Origin: Alteraurantiacibacter buctensis
GTDB lineage: Bacteria; Pseudomonadota; Alphaproteobacteria; Sphingomonadales; Sphingomonadaceae
Assembly (NCBI RefSeq): GCF_009827655.1
Contig: NZ_WTYV01000003.1
Coordinates: 186,001 to 250,000, forward strand
DNA length: 64,000 bases
Direction: 5' to 3'
Shown here: in pieces, positions 16,791 to 24,935 of the stretch
Position numbering within the stretch: the stretch's first letter is position 1
Layout: the number at the start of each line of letters is the position of its first letter
Notes under the pieces: model-generated
The model's database searches: none
The model's input: the letters and a program-made list of their open reading frames with translations, nothing else
What the model was told of the DNA's origin: nothing
Program-made: the position numbers and the translations under genes

Positions 16791-17234
16791 TCAGAACATC
16801 GGATGCGCGTTGGCGCTGGTCTCGGGCACCGGCTGGATTGCGTCCCAGTGTTCCACGATCTTGCCGTCCTCCAGCCGATACATGTCGAACACCGATGCGC
16901 CGCGTTCGCCGGGAGCAGGGATGGCGTGGACATGGATCACCGCCATGTCGCCATCCACCAGGATCTGCTTGATGCGGAACTCGCGGCCGGCTTCGGCAAA
17001 CATGCCCGCCAGTGCCGCTACTGCGGCCTCGCGCCCATCGGCCACGCCGGGATTGTGCTGGATGTAATCCTCGGCAACGTAGGTTTCGAAGGCCGCAGGC
17101 ACGTCGCGCTCGGTGTAGAACAGCCGGGCGAAGTCGGTCACGACGGCGCGATTGGCCGCGTCCGTATCGGCTGGCGGTTCGGCCGAACAAGCGCCGACCA
17201 GCAGGGCCAGCGGCAAAAGCGCTCGGCGCATCAC
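16791..17234 (-). CDS. SnoaL/NTF2-like lipoprotein
   Basis: 147 residues with a lipoprotein signal (MMRRALLPLALLVGACSAEP; lipobox LVGAC). The rest is an NTF2-fold SnoaL-like domain: AFETYVAEDYIQHNP, GREAAVAALAGMF, ILVDGDMAVIHVHA, FDMYRLEDGKIVEHWDAIQP, with the usual His/Asp pocket residues. SnoaL-like proteins bind or isomerise small cyclic molecules. Its start overlaps the end of the esterase gene by 4 bases. Membrane anchoring puts it alongside the exported DUF1080 protein. Substrate unknown. Confidence 0.82.
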   Translation of the reverse strand: MMRRALLPLALLVGACSAEPPADTDAANRAVVTDFARLFYTERDVPAAFETYVAEDYIQHNPGVADGREAAVAALAGMFAEAGREFRIKQILVDGDMAVIHVHAIPAPGERGASVFDMYRLEDGKIVEHWDAIQPVPETSANAHPMF

Positions 17235-18136
17235 GGCCGAGCGTCCAGCACGCCGATCACGCCCATCCAGCGGTACAGCGTTTCGATCCAGTCCTCGCTC
17301 GCCTTGCCCTCCGTGCCAAAGGCCAGGCCAAAGCCGTGGCCGCCGTTGGCCAGCAGGTGGAACTCGATTGGGGCACCGGCGGCGCGATAGTCACGCAGCA
17401 GCGGCATGTCCGGATGCATGGCCAGCAGGAAGTCGTCCGCCGCTATCGCCACGAACATCGGCGGGGCATTGGCCGGAACCTGCATCGGCGCCATGCTGGG
17501 ATAGATCGGGGCGACGAAGTTGGGCGCATCGGCGCCGCCATGCTCCACCACGCTCCGGCTGAGGAAGCCGCCGGCAGAAAAGCCCATGAAGCCCACGCGC
17601 TGCGGGTCGATCCCGTATTCGGTGGCATGCTCGCGCACGTGGCGGATCGCGGCCAGGCCATCGGCCAGCGCTGCGGGCGGCGTATCGGCGGGCGGCGCAA
17701 AGCTGGCCGTGCCGCCATTACGCATGGCATCATTCTCGCGCCGGAACTGGTCGTTGTCGGCCGGGGTGGGGATCACGCGATACTTGAGGACGAAGGCGGC
17801 AATGCCGTGGTTCGCCAGCCAGCGGGCCACCTGCCAGCCTTCGTGATCGATTGCCAGGCCCAGGAACGCCCCGCCGGGTGCCACGATCACCGCTGCGCCG
17901 GTGGAAGGGCCGGCGGGCAGCACCGGCGTCAGCGTGGGCACGGTCACGTTGCGCACGCCGATCAGGCCGTTTTGCACCATCCACTGTTCGCGGTCGGGAG
18001 TGCCGGCGGGAACGGTGGGCAAGACGATGGCTCCGGTCTGCCGCGGGGCGGCGATCTCGGTATAGCTGAAGCTTTCCTGTGCGGCGGCGGGAGCAGCCGA
18101 GAGCAGGGCAAGGGCGACGAGCGCGGGGCGGATCAT
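17231..18136 (-). CDS. Exported alpha/beta hydrolase (esterase)
   Basis: 301 residues with a signal peptide (MIRPALVALALLSAAPAAAQ). The oxyanion region is VIVAPGGAFLGLAIDHEG, the nucleophile elbow is GFSAGG (FMGFSAGGFLSRSVVEHGG), the acid is probably Asp in AIAADDFLLAMH and the catalytic His is in NGGHGFG. This is the layout of xylan-esterase-like/dienelactone-like carboxylesterases. It overlaps both neighbours by 4 bases within one operon with an MFS carrier and a DUF1080 protein. A plausible job is to remove acyl groups from sugar or phenolic substrates in the periplasm. Confidence 0.85.
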   Translation of the reverse strand: MIRPALVALALLSAAPAAAQESFSYTEIAAPRQTGAIVLPTVPAGTPDREQWMVQNGLIGVRNVTVPTLTPVLPAGPSTGAAVIVAPGGAFLGLAIDHEGWQVARWLANHGIAAFVLKYRVIPTPADNDQFRRENDAMRNGGTASFAPPADTPPAALADGLAAIRHVREHATEYGIDPQRVGFMGFSAGGFLSRSVVEHGGADAPNFVAPIYPSMAPMQVPANAPPMFVAIAADDFLLAMHPDMPLLRDYRAAGAPIEFHLLANGGHGFGLAFGTEGKASEDWIETLYRWMGVIGVLDARP

Positions 18137-19356
18137 GCGGCGGCACCCTCACCGGCCCGCGTGCTGCGCAGCAGCAGGGCCACCAGCACGCCGCCCACCA
18201 TGGCCGCGATGCCGGCGATCAGGAACACGCTCTGCGTGGTGCCTTCCGGCCCGCGGATCAGGCCCAGGACCAGAGGGCTGGCGAACTGGCCGAAGAAGAA
18301 TGTGGAAGTCCACACCCCCATGCCCCGTCCGCGATGTTCGCGGGGCATCTGGTTCTGCGCCCAGGCGATCAGCACCGGAATAGCCATCCCCGCGCCGGTC
18401 TGTTGCAGCACCATGCCGGCCACCATGCCCTGCCAGCCGGTGGTCAGGCCCATCAGCGCCAGGCCGGAGCCCAGGAAGCCGAGCATGATGGCAATCTGCC
18501 AGTGCGATGCCATGCCTTTCCTGCCCAGCACCCAGAAAATAACCGCACCGGCCAGCACAAACAGGCTGGGCAGGGCAGTGATCTGGCCGATGCTGGCGGG
18601 ATCGGTCACGCCCAGTTCCTGCCAAACCAGCGAACCGTTCACGATGAACACGTAGTAGATCAGCGAGGTGAACAGCGTTACCACGCCGATGCCCACGATC
18701 TTGGCCCAGGGGAAGCCGCTGGCGGCCACGCTCGCTTCGTCCATGCCCAGGTTGCGGCGCACGGTGGCATCGCTCTCGGGCTCGTACATCCACTTCAGCA
18801 TGGCAAAGAAGATCGGGATGGCGACCAGGTAGAGCAGGAAAATGCCGTTCCACTTCCAAGCCACCAGCGAACCGGCAAAGAAGATCATCACCGAAGACAG
18901 CCCTGGGCCGACGATGCCCTGCAAGGTCAGCCAGCGGCGGCGGCCGTTCTCGTCCCAATAGTCGGCGATCAGGGTGTTGATCGTGGTCAGGATGGCGGCC
19001 TCGCACACGCCCAGCGCCAGGCGCGAGGCATAGATCTGGTCGAGGTCTTCCAGGAAAAACGGGATCGCACCGACGATGCCATAGAAGAAGGTGGAGACCA
19101 GCAGCAGCTTGCGCCGACCGTACTTGTCCACCAGCACCCCGGCGAACAGCGCAATGATCGAAATCGCCAGGCCCGGGGCGGTCACCATCGAGGGGACCTT
19201 GGTGGCGGCGCTGGGATCGGTCGGCATGAAATGGCCGATGATCGCCCCTACCGCCGGAAACATCGAGACGATGGCCAGGATTGGCAGGAACGCCGTGAGA
19301 ATGACGGTTATCCCTTGCGGAAGACCCGCCGTGCGCTGTCCCGATGGTGCCTGCAT
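18133..19356 (-). CDS. MFS transporter (sugar/organic-acid type)
   Basis: 407 residues from the ATG at 19356, chosen for the GGGGAGAGGGATC leader immediately ahead. Twelve hydrophobic segments are evident; the MFS signature between segments 2 and 3 reads GVLVDKYGRRKLLL. RREHRGRGMGVWTSTFFFGQ-type text (residues about 325-350) is also characteristic. It is the first gene of the operon with the esterase, SnoaL-like lipoprotein and DUF1080 protein, and shares its promoter gap with the divergent DHA2 transporter and the dyad at 19456-19471. Probably imports the sugar or aglycone released in the periplasm. Confidence 0.85.
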   Translation of the reverse strand: MQAPSGQRTAGLPQGITVILTAFLPILAIVSMFPAVGAIIGHFMPTDPSAATKVPSMVTAPGLAISIIALFAGVLVDKYGRRKLLLVSTFFYGIVGAIPFFLEDLDQIYASRLALGVCEAAILTTINTLIADYWDENGRRRWLTLQGIVGPGLSSVMIFFAGSLVAWKWNGIFLLYLVAIPIFFAMLKWMYEPESDATVRRNLGMDEASVAASGFPWAKIVGIGVVTLFTSLIYYVFIVNGSLVWQELGVTDPASIGQITALPSLFVLAGAVIFWVLGRKGMASHWQIAIMLGFLGSGLALMGLTTGWQGMVAGMVLQQTGAGMAIPVLIAWAQNQMPREHRGRGMGVWTSTFFFGQFASPLVLGLIRGPEGTTQSVFLIAGIAAMVGGVLVALLLRSTRAGEGAAA

Positions 19357-19455
19357 GATCCCTCTCCCCGGACGCACTGGCGGCGTCCTTGTCCGGCCAC
19401 GCCCGAAAGGGCGCTGTTGAATGTGCGATTGACGCTAGGGCATTTCGCAGCATAA

Positions 19456-19471
19456 TAGAAGCACCATTTTA
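19456..19471. promoter_or_regulatory. Operator-like dyad TAGAAG-CACC-ATTTTA (site 4)
   Basis: The fourth copy of the 16-bp dyad, in the gap between two divergent transporter genes. It keeps TAGAA and ATT-TA but has one changed base in each arm relative to site 1. Confidence 0.5.
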
Positions 19472-19520
19472 ATTATCGCCGCGAACGTGTTCCGGGCGAG
19501 CTTCCTGGAAGGATATTTGC

Positions 19521-20957
19521 GTGGCTGATCAACCGGTTGGATCGGCGGCTAACCTGCCCGCAATCAGCGAGCGGCAGCGCACGCTGGCCTTCATTACGGT
19601 GCTGACCGGCCTGGTACTGGAAGTAGCCGATTCGACCATCGTCAACACCGCGCTGCCCGCAATCCGGGACGCGCTGCACGCAAGCCCGCAGGAAATGCAG
19701 TGGATCGTTGCCGGCTACCTGCTGGCATTGGGATCGCTGCTGCTGCTGGGCGGCAAGCTGGGTGATGCCTTCGGCCATGCGCGGGTGTTCCTGTGGGGCG
19801 TGGGCGGCTTCATCGCGGCATCGGCCCTGTGCGGCCTGGCGCAGGATCCGCTGCACCTGGTGCTGGCCCGCGTGGTGCAGGGTGCGGCGGCAGCGATCAT
19901 GGCCCCGCAGTCGATGGCCGTGGTGCAACTGCTCTATTCGCCGCTGGAGCGGGTCAAGCGGCTGGCCTATTTCGGGCTGACGCTGGGCCTTGCCGCCATC
20001 ATCGGCCCGATCATCGGCGGAATGCTGATTGCCCTGGACCTGTTCGGGCTGGGCTGGCGCACGATCTTCCTGATCAACCTGCCGATCGGGCTGGGGGTGA
20101 TCCTGCTGGGGCGCAAGGTGTTGCCTCGTGCGGAGGATCTGGCACCGCCCCAGATTGACCCGCTGGGCGCGGTGGTATTCACCGCCAGCTTCGGAGCCAT
20201 GCTCTACCCGCTGATCGAGGCGGCGGAGAAGGGCTGGTCGTTGCCCTTCGCGGCGCTGGCCGTGGCGGGCGTGGGCCTGCTGGTGTTCGGCTGGATACGT
20301 GCCAGGCAGCGCCGCACGCACGGCCTTGCATCGGTGGTTGAGCCGTCGCTGTTCGCCATTCCCACTTTCCGCTGGGCAACCTGGGCCGGCTTCGGTTTTG
20401 CCGCCGCCTCCACCGGCTTCCTGCTGGTGTTCGCCATATCGCTGCAACAGGGGCTGGGGTTGAGCGCGCTGGATACCGCGCTGGTGCACATCCCCTTCGG
20501 CGCGGGTGTGATGGCGGGCGTGGGCTTCATGGTGCCCCGCTTGCTGCCGCGCTTCGGCAAGGCCGTGCCGGTGACGGGCGGACTGGTGATGATCGCGGGC
20601 ACCTCTGGCTCCCTGGCCCTGATCGCCGCGGCCCAGCCGGCCAATGCGCCGTTGCTGGCCATGCTGGCTCTGGCGGGCATTGGCATGGGCCTGCTGCAGG
20701 GACCGCTGGGACCCATCGTGGTCGCGCAGGTCCCGCGCGAGCATGCAGGCACGGCCAGTGCCACGTTCCGCACGGCGCAGCAGATCGGCGGGGCAGGCGG
20801 GATCGCGCTGGTGGGCGCGGCCTATTTCAGCGTGGCGGGCACCGATGCCGCATCCAGCCTGGCGGGCGCGCCGCCGGCTGCACTGGTGGTGGCCCTGCTG
20901 CTGGCGGGGGCAGTGCTTGCGGTGACGCGGCTGCCGCGGACGCTGTTCGCGCGCTAG
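19521..20957 (+). CDS. MFS multidrug/aromatic efflux transporter, DHA2 (EmrB/QacA) family
   Basis: 478 residues with 14 predicted membrane segments. Segment 1 carries LTGLVLEVADSTIVNTALPA, the DHA2 motif D1 (xDxTxVNVALP), and GGKLGDAFGHARVF is motif A. The start is a GTG at 19521 after GGAAGG. Members export drugs, phenolics or other hydrophobic compounds by proton exchange. Divergent from the MFS operon and probably sharing the dyad at 19456. Export of a toxic aglycone is a reasonable guess. Converges with the flavin reductase gene with a 4-base overlap. Confidence 0.85.
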   Translation: MADQPVGSAANLPAISERQRTLAFITVLTGLVLEVADSTIVNTALPAIRDALHASPQEMQWIVAGYLLALGSLLLLGGKLGDAFGHARVFLWGVGGFIAASALCGLAQDPLHLVLARVVQGAAAAIMAPQSMAVVQLLYSPLERVKRLAYFGLTLGLAAIIGPIIGGMLIALDLFGLGWRTIFLINLPIGLGVILLGRKVLPRAEDLAPPQIDPLGAVVFTASFGAMLYPLIEAAEKGWSLPFAALAVAGVGLLVFGWIRARQRRTHGLASVVEPSLFAIPTFRWATWAGFGFAAASTGFLLVFAISLQQGLGLSALDTALVHIPFGAGVMAGVGFMVPRLLPRFGKAVPVTGGLVMIAGTSGSLALIAAAQPANAPLLAMLALAGIGMGLLQGPLGPIVVAQVPREHAGTASATFRTAQQIGGAGGIALVGAAYFSVAGTDAASSLAGAPPAALVVALLLAGAVLAVTRLPRTLFAR

Positions 20958-21721
20958 TCCGCCTGCGCCTCGGCATCGGCTCGCTTGGCCAGCTTGTGGG
21001 CATCCTCGGTAAGGCCCGATTTCCAGTAGGACGAGATGTAGAGGCGATCCGGCCCCAGGCCGCACTCGTCGCGCAGATAGGCGCGCAAGGCCTGCATGGC
21101 GGAAAACTCGCAGGCCACCCAGGCATAGGTTTCTTCCAGCGGCAGCGCGGCGGCGCGCGCCTCCTCGGCCAGCTTGTCCGGGCGTGAGCCGGGCTGCTCG
21201 GTCACCAGCCAGACCACGTCCACGCCTTTGGGGCGGGCAAGATCCTGGCAATCGTCGGGGCTGGCTACCTCGATAACCGCCATGCCGCAGGCGTTGTCCG
21301 GCAGGGCGGCGAGGTTGACGGCGATGGCGGGCAGTGCGGTCAGGTCCCCAGCGACGAAATAAAAGCCGAAGCCGGCGGGCAACGGCTTGGCAGGGCCAGG
21401 GCCGCCCACCTCGATCGTGGCGCCCGGTTCCACCCCCAGCGCCCATTCGGTCGCCGGGCCTGCATGGCCGGTGGCGGTATCGCCGTGGAGCGCGAAGTCG
21501 AGATCTATCTCACCGTCACGTTGGTTGCGGATGGTGTAGGTGCGCACCGCCTTCTTGCCCTCAACCTGCGGCAGTTGCAGCTTGACGTAGCCGCCCTGCT
21601 GTCCGGCGGGGAAACCCTCCAGCCCCGACCCGCCCAGTGTCACCCGCAGCATGTTGGGGGTGACGGCGGACTTGCCGATAACGGTGAGCGTGCGGGGCGG
21701 GGGTCTGTGCGGGGGTGCCAT
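20954..21721 (-). CDS. Siderophore-interacting/flavin reductase-like protein (ViuB type)
   Basis: 255 residues of the siderophore-interacting FAD-binding family. The FAD site is VRTYTIRNQRDGEIDLDFAL (RxYTxR), then HGDTATGHAGPATEWA, and the NAD(P) side is YFVAGDLTALPAIAVNL. The C-terminal WVACEFSAMQALRAYLRDEC and LYISSYWKSGLTED are family signatures. Known members reduce ferric siderophores with NAD(P)H. No siderophore genes are nearby, so it may serve general iron reduction or electron transfer. Whether it could feed the orphan Rieske oxygenases is untested and structurally unlikely. An ATATCTT-type dyad lies immediately upstream. Confidence 0.88.
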   Translation of the reverse strand: MAPPHRPPPRTLTVIGKSAVTPNMLRVTLGGSGLEGFPAGQQGGYVKLQLPQVEGKKAVRTYTIRNQRDGEIDLDFALHGDTATGHAGPATEWALGVEPGATIEVGGPGPAKPLPAGFGFYFVAGDLTALPAIAVNLAALPDNACGMAVIEVASPDDCQDLARPKGVDVVWLVTEQPGSRPDKLAEEARAAALPLEETYAWVACEFSAMQALRAYLRDECGLGPDRLYISSYWKSGLTEDAHKLAKRADAEAQAD

Positions 21722-21744
21722 AAGATATATCTAAACAATATCTT
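21722..21744. promoter_or_regulatory. AAGATAT-N9-ATATCTT dyad upstream of flavin reductase
   Basis: AAGATAT (21722-21728) and ATATCTT (21738-21744) form a perfect 7-bp inverted repeat one base upstream of the start codon. The arms resemble PadR-type operators known for this enzyme family, but no PadR gene is in the window. Confidence 0.5.
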
Positions 21745-21774
21745 TAAGCTTGGCAACCCCCTTACCCCGTCATG

Positions 21775-22935
21775 TCAGGCCTTGGTCCAGGTCCCCAGCG
21801 TTTCGGCGAACCAGTCGGCCATGTAATCGATGGCGAACGAGTGGTTGTCGGCCCCGACGTGCTCCACGCCGCCTTCGCGTTCCGTGAACCATTTCAGTTC
21901 CCTGCGCGGCGAATTGACCAGCTGGTCGTAAGCCTGCTGGGCATAGTCCGGGCTGATCTGCCGGTCATTCACGCCGTGGGTAACCAGGAACGGCACCTTG
22001 ATCCGGTCCATGTGGCCGTTGAGGTTCATGTCCTTCGACTTCTCCAGGAAGTCGTCCATGTTTTCGGCGCCGAATACCCAGAACACGTGGCCCCAGTAGT
22101 GCGGCACGGGGTTCTCGCCCTCGCGCTTCATGCGCTTGAACTGCACCTCATGCCAGTTGTGGTTGGCCCCCCAGGCCGCGCCGCTCTTGAAGCGAGGTTC
22201 ATAGGCGACGGCGCGCGGGGCGAAGTGGCCGCCCAGCGAGATGCCAGTCATGCCGAGGCGCTCCTTGTCCACGTCGGGCCGGGTTTCGAGATAGTCGACC
22301 CAGGCGCTGGCCCACTGTTCGGAATAGGGGGTGGCGGGCAGGCCCTGCAGGCGCAGCGCTTCGCCCGTACCCGGCTGGTCCACGCACAGGGTGTGCACGC
22401 CGCGCTTGGCCATGGCGTGCGGGAAGCCGCCCATCCACAGCATTTCCTTCATGGAATCGAGGCCGTTGCAATAGACCACGCAGGGCGCGGGGCCATCCAC
22501 CGGGGCCTTGTGGAACAGGCCTGTGATCTCCTTGCCCTGATAGGGAATGGTCACCTTTTCAACCGGTTCATTGGTCAGCTTCATGCCGCGCATGAAGTTG
22601 TTGATACCGTTGAGGTAGGTCGCCATGCGATCGGGCGAGCCATGCGGCTGCATCCGTTCCCCGGTCTGGTAGTAGATCGCGCTGCGCTTGAACTTGTTTC
22701 CGGCTGAAAACTCGCGGCCCAGCGCCAGGTCTTCCTCGCCCAGGGCCACCAGCTTGTCGGCCATCTTGACCCATTCGATCATGAACTCGCGCGTGCCGGC
22801 ATCCTCGCCGGCCTCGGCCGCCGCCATCAGCGGCTTGATGATGTCGACGATCTCGCCGATCTTGCCGCCGTTCTCCATCGCGATGGAGACGCTGAGGTTC
22901 CAGACATAGTTGGGGAAAGGTTCGAATAGGGCCAC
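21775..22935 (-). CDS. Alpha/beta hydrolase, FrsA/dihydroxypseudooxynicotine-hydrolase-like
   Basis: 386 residues. An N-terminal helical cap (to about residue 130) precedes the hydrolase core: PCVVYCNGLDSMKEMLWMGG, the nucleophile elbow GISLGGHFAPR, Asp in THGVNDRQISP and His in GADNHSFAID. This architecture with a large N-terminal cap is that of 2,6-dihydroxypseudooxynicotine hydrolase and FrsA-like esterases; the former cleaves a carbon-carbon bond of a beta-keto aryl compound. No signal peptide. A GATAGC-type element sits 113 bp upstream, linking it to the region B operons. C-C hydrolysis of an aryl ketone is possible but not shown. Confidence 0.82.
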   Translation of the reverse strand: MALFEPFPNYVWNLSVSIAMENGGKIGEIVDIIKPLMAAAEAGEDAGTREFMIEWVKMADKLVALGEEDLALGREFSAGNKFKRSAIYYQTGERMQPHGSPDRMATYLNGINNFMRGMKLTNEPVEKVTIPYQGKEITGLFHKAPVDGPAPCVVYCNGLDSMKEMLWMGGFPHAMAKRGVHTLCVDQPGTGEALRLQGLPATPYSEQWASAWVDYLETRPDVDKERLGMTGISLGGHFAPRAVAYEPRFKSGAAWGANHNWHEVQFKRMKREGENPVPHYWGHVFWVFGAENMDDFLEKSKDMNLNGHMDRIKVPFLVTHGVNDRQISPDYAQQAYDQLVNSPRRELKWFTEREGGVEHVGADNHSFAIDYMADWFAETLGTWTKA

Positions 22936-23047
22936 GGCTTGTCTCCTCAGGGCGCGCCGGGAGGGAAGCCGACAGGCGGCAGGGCGCGCGATGATCTTCC
23001 CCTAGCCAGCGGGCTGGCAATAACGAAAGCCGGATTTCGGGATGCGA

Positions 23048-23055
23048 GCTATCGA
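23048..23055. promoter_or_regulatory. GCTATCGA element (aromatic regulon, site 1)
   Basis: The reverse strand reads TCGATAGC followed by TCGCATCC, 113 bp upstream of the hydrolase start. It is one of five aligned elements in region B promoter gaps, possibly a LysR-type site. Confidence 0.4.
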
Positions 23056-23094
23056 CCTGATGGATTTGAACAGGGCCCGGCGCGCAGTGCCGTC

Positions 23095-24399
23095 TTAGGT
23101 CGCTGCCATCCGCGCAGCCAGGGCCTTGCGCGCCTGCCAGGTCAGCGCCAGGGTAGCCACCATCGACAGGGCGGCGACCAGCTGCATAGCCCGGCCCAGG
23201 TGCTCCTCGCCAAGCACATATTCGCTCAGCGCTCCGACCAGCGCGGGACCGATGGCAAAGCCCAGCACGTTGATCGCAAAGATGAACAGGGCTCCCACGC
23301 GAGCGCGCAAGGCGGGCGGGGCGATCGTCTGGGCGACGGTGTTGTGCGCGGCATTGAGGCTGGACGTGCACAGGGCCAGCAGGAAGAGCAGCGGATAGAA
23401 TCTGGCCGTATCGGGCGCGGCAAAAGCCAGCCAGCCCAGCGGGATGGCCAGTGCGACCGGCACCAGCGCAGCGCGCAGCGGCGCGTCCTGCACCCCGCGA
23501 GCGGCCAGCCAGTCGATGGCGGTGGCAAGCGTTCCCTGGCCCGCAAATGCCGCGGCCAGCAGGATCAGCCCCAGCGCACTGCCTGCCTCTGCCGGGGAAG
23601 CTCCCAGCACACGCTGGAGATATTCCGGCACCCACGCGGTGATGACCCCGGTGGCAATAGCCGAACAGCCTGCCGCCAGCAGGAACAGCGTCAGGTGCGC
23701 GCGGTTGCCACGCACAAACGGCAGCAACTGGCCCTCGGCCCCGCTGGCCACGGCAGGCGCGGGCGGCGGGGAATGCAGCAGCGGCACCAGCAGCAGCGCC
23801 AGCAGGCCGGGCAGGCCGATCAGGATGAAGGCCACCCGCCAAGGGGCCAGCTCGCCCAGCAAGGGCCAGCCCTCAAAAGCGCCGGCCGACCCCGCCGCCA
23901 GGATCGCCCCCGCTGCGGCTACGCCCACTGCCGGGCCAACCTGGAAGCCGATGCCCTGCAGCGCCATCGGTTTGGCCATCGCATGGCGCGGGAAGCTGCA
24001 ACCGATGATGCCCTGCGAGCATGGGCCGATCGCCGCCTCGCCCGATCCCGCCAGCATCCGGCAGATGAAGAGGGCAATGAGGCCCGTGGCAAAGCCGCAC
24101 AGCACCGTCGCCAGCGACCACACGGCCAGGCATACACCCAGAACCTTCGCCCGGCTGAACCGGTCCGCCGCCGCGCCGATGGGGATCAGGAACAGGACGT
24201 AGAACAGCGTGAAGGCCAGGCCCACCAGCAGGCTGGCCTGGAAATCGCCGATGCCGAACTCCGCCTTGATTGGCCCGATCAGCATGGCAATCGCCATTCG
24301 GTCAGCCAGGGCGATGGCAGTGATCAGGAAGATGACCACGGCAGAAAGCCACGCGCGGCTGCGCGGCGGATAGGTTGCCGCCTCGGTTGCGCTGGCCAT
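23095..24399 (-). CDS. MFS transporter (aromatic/carboxylate uptake type)
   Basis: 434 residues from the ATG at 24399 with GGGAGAG ahead. Twelve hydrophobic segments; the signature after segment 2 is GAAADRFSRAKVLG. ALADRMAIAMLIGPIKAEFG in the first segment resembles the Spinster/ACS-like MFS branch common next to aromatic catabolic genes. It is the third gene of the FAH-cupin-MFS operon (42 bp after the cupin stop). Likely imports the aromatic acid or aglycone handled there. Confidence 0.85.
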   Translation of the reverse strand: MASATEAATYPPRSRAWLSAVVIFLITAIALADRMAIAMLIGPIKAEFGIGDFQASLLVGLAFTLFYVLFLIPIGAAADRFSRAKVLGVCLAVWSLATVLCGFATGLIALFICRMLAGSGEAAIGPCSQGIIGCSFPRHAMAKPMALQGIGFQVGPAVGVAAAGAILAAGSAGAFEGWPLLGELAPWRVAFILIGLPGLLALLLVPLLHSPPPAPAVASGAEGQLLPFVRGNRAHLTLFLLAAGCSAIATGVITAWVPEYLQRVLGASPAEAGSALGLILLAAAFAGQGTLATAIDWLAARGVQDAPLRAALVPVALAIPLGWLAFAAPDTARFYPLLFLLALCTSSLNAAHNTVAQTIAPPALRARVGALFIFAINVLGFAIGPALVGALSEYVLGEEHLGRAMQLVAALSMVATLALTWQARKALAARMAAT

Positions 24400-24440
24400 C
24401 TGCGTTCTCTCCCGTCTTGCTTGTCTGGCGCTGCCTAGCC

Positions 24441-24935
24441 CTAAGGTTTGAGTTCCGCCAGCGGCTGGCCGTTGTGCAGATAGGCCGGGGCCTCGATCAG
24501 GATGAACGCCATGCGGCACACCTTGTCGGTGGTGTTGCGCCACAGGTGGTTGGTGCCGCGCTGAACGATCACGCCGTGCCTGCCCACGGTTCTCTTGTGG
24601 CCATCCTCCAGCTCCAGCTCGATCTCGCCTTCCAGCACGATGCCGTAATCGATCGAGTTGGTGCGATGCATCGGGCTTTCACGGCCTGGCAGGATGTCGA
24701 CGATGCGGAACACGCTGCCGCCATTCAGCGTCAGCCCGGCATCGCGATGGCGGCCATCGGTCTCGTCGTTGTTGTCGGCGGGAACCGTGGGCGTGGTCCA
24801 CAGCAGGAGGAACTCGGCATCGCCGCCGGGCACCAGCTTCGGCGCCTCCACGTCCTCGCTCTTGAACCGGGCGCGTCCGTTGTCATCGTGGCCGGTCACC
24901 ACCCGCTGGATGGGCGGCAAGAGTTCGCCGCTCAC
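24441..24935 (-). CDS. Small cupin-domain protein
   Basis: 164 residues. The cupin motif is recognisable as SPMHRTNSIDYGIVLEGEIE followed by LELEDG and, in motif 2, GVIVQRGTNHLWRN; the metal-binding set is incomplete, with His in MHRT and NHLW but an Asp-Tyr where a second His is usual. Start is a GTG overlapping the FAH stop (GTGA), so it is co-translated. Small cupins of this kind sit in many aromatic operons as dioxygenases, isomerases or binding proteins; the altered metal site makes a dioxygenase less certain. Function unassigned. Confidence 0.78.
   Translation of the reverse strand: MSGELLPPIQRVVTGHDDNGRARFKSEDVEAPKLVPGGDAEFLLLWTTPTVPADNNDETDGRHRDAGLTLNGGSVFRIVDILPGRESPMHRTNSIDYGIVLEGEIELELEDGHKRTVGRHGVIVQRGTNHLWRNTTDKVCRMAFILIEAPAYLHNGQPLAELKP

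Noticed and set aside
17012-19455. Long forward-strand frames across the esterase and MFS genes
   Set aside because: Low-complexity composition and complete overlap with clear reverse-strand genes with motifs and coupled starts.
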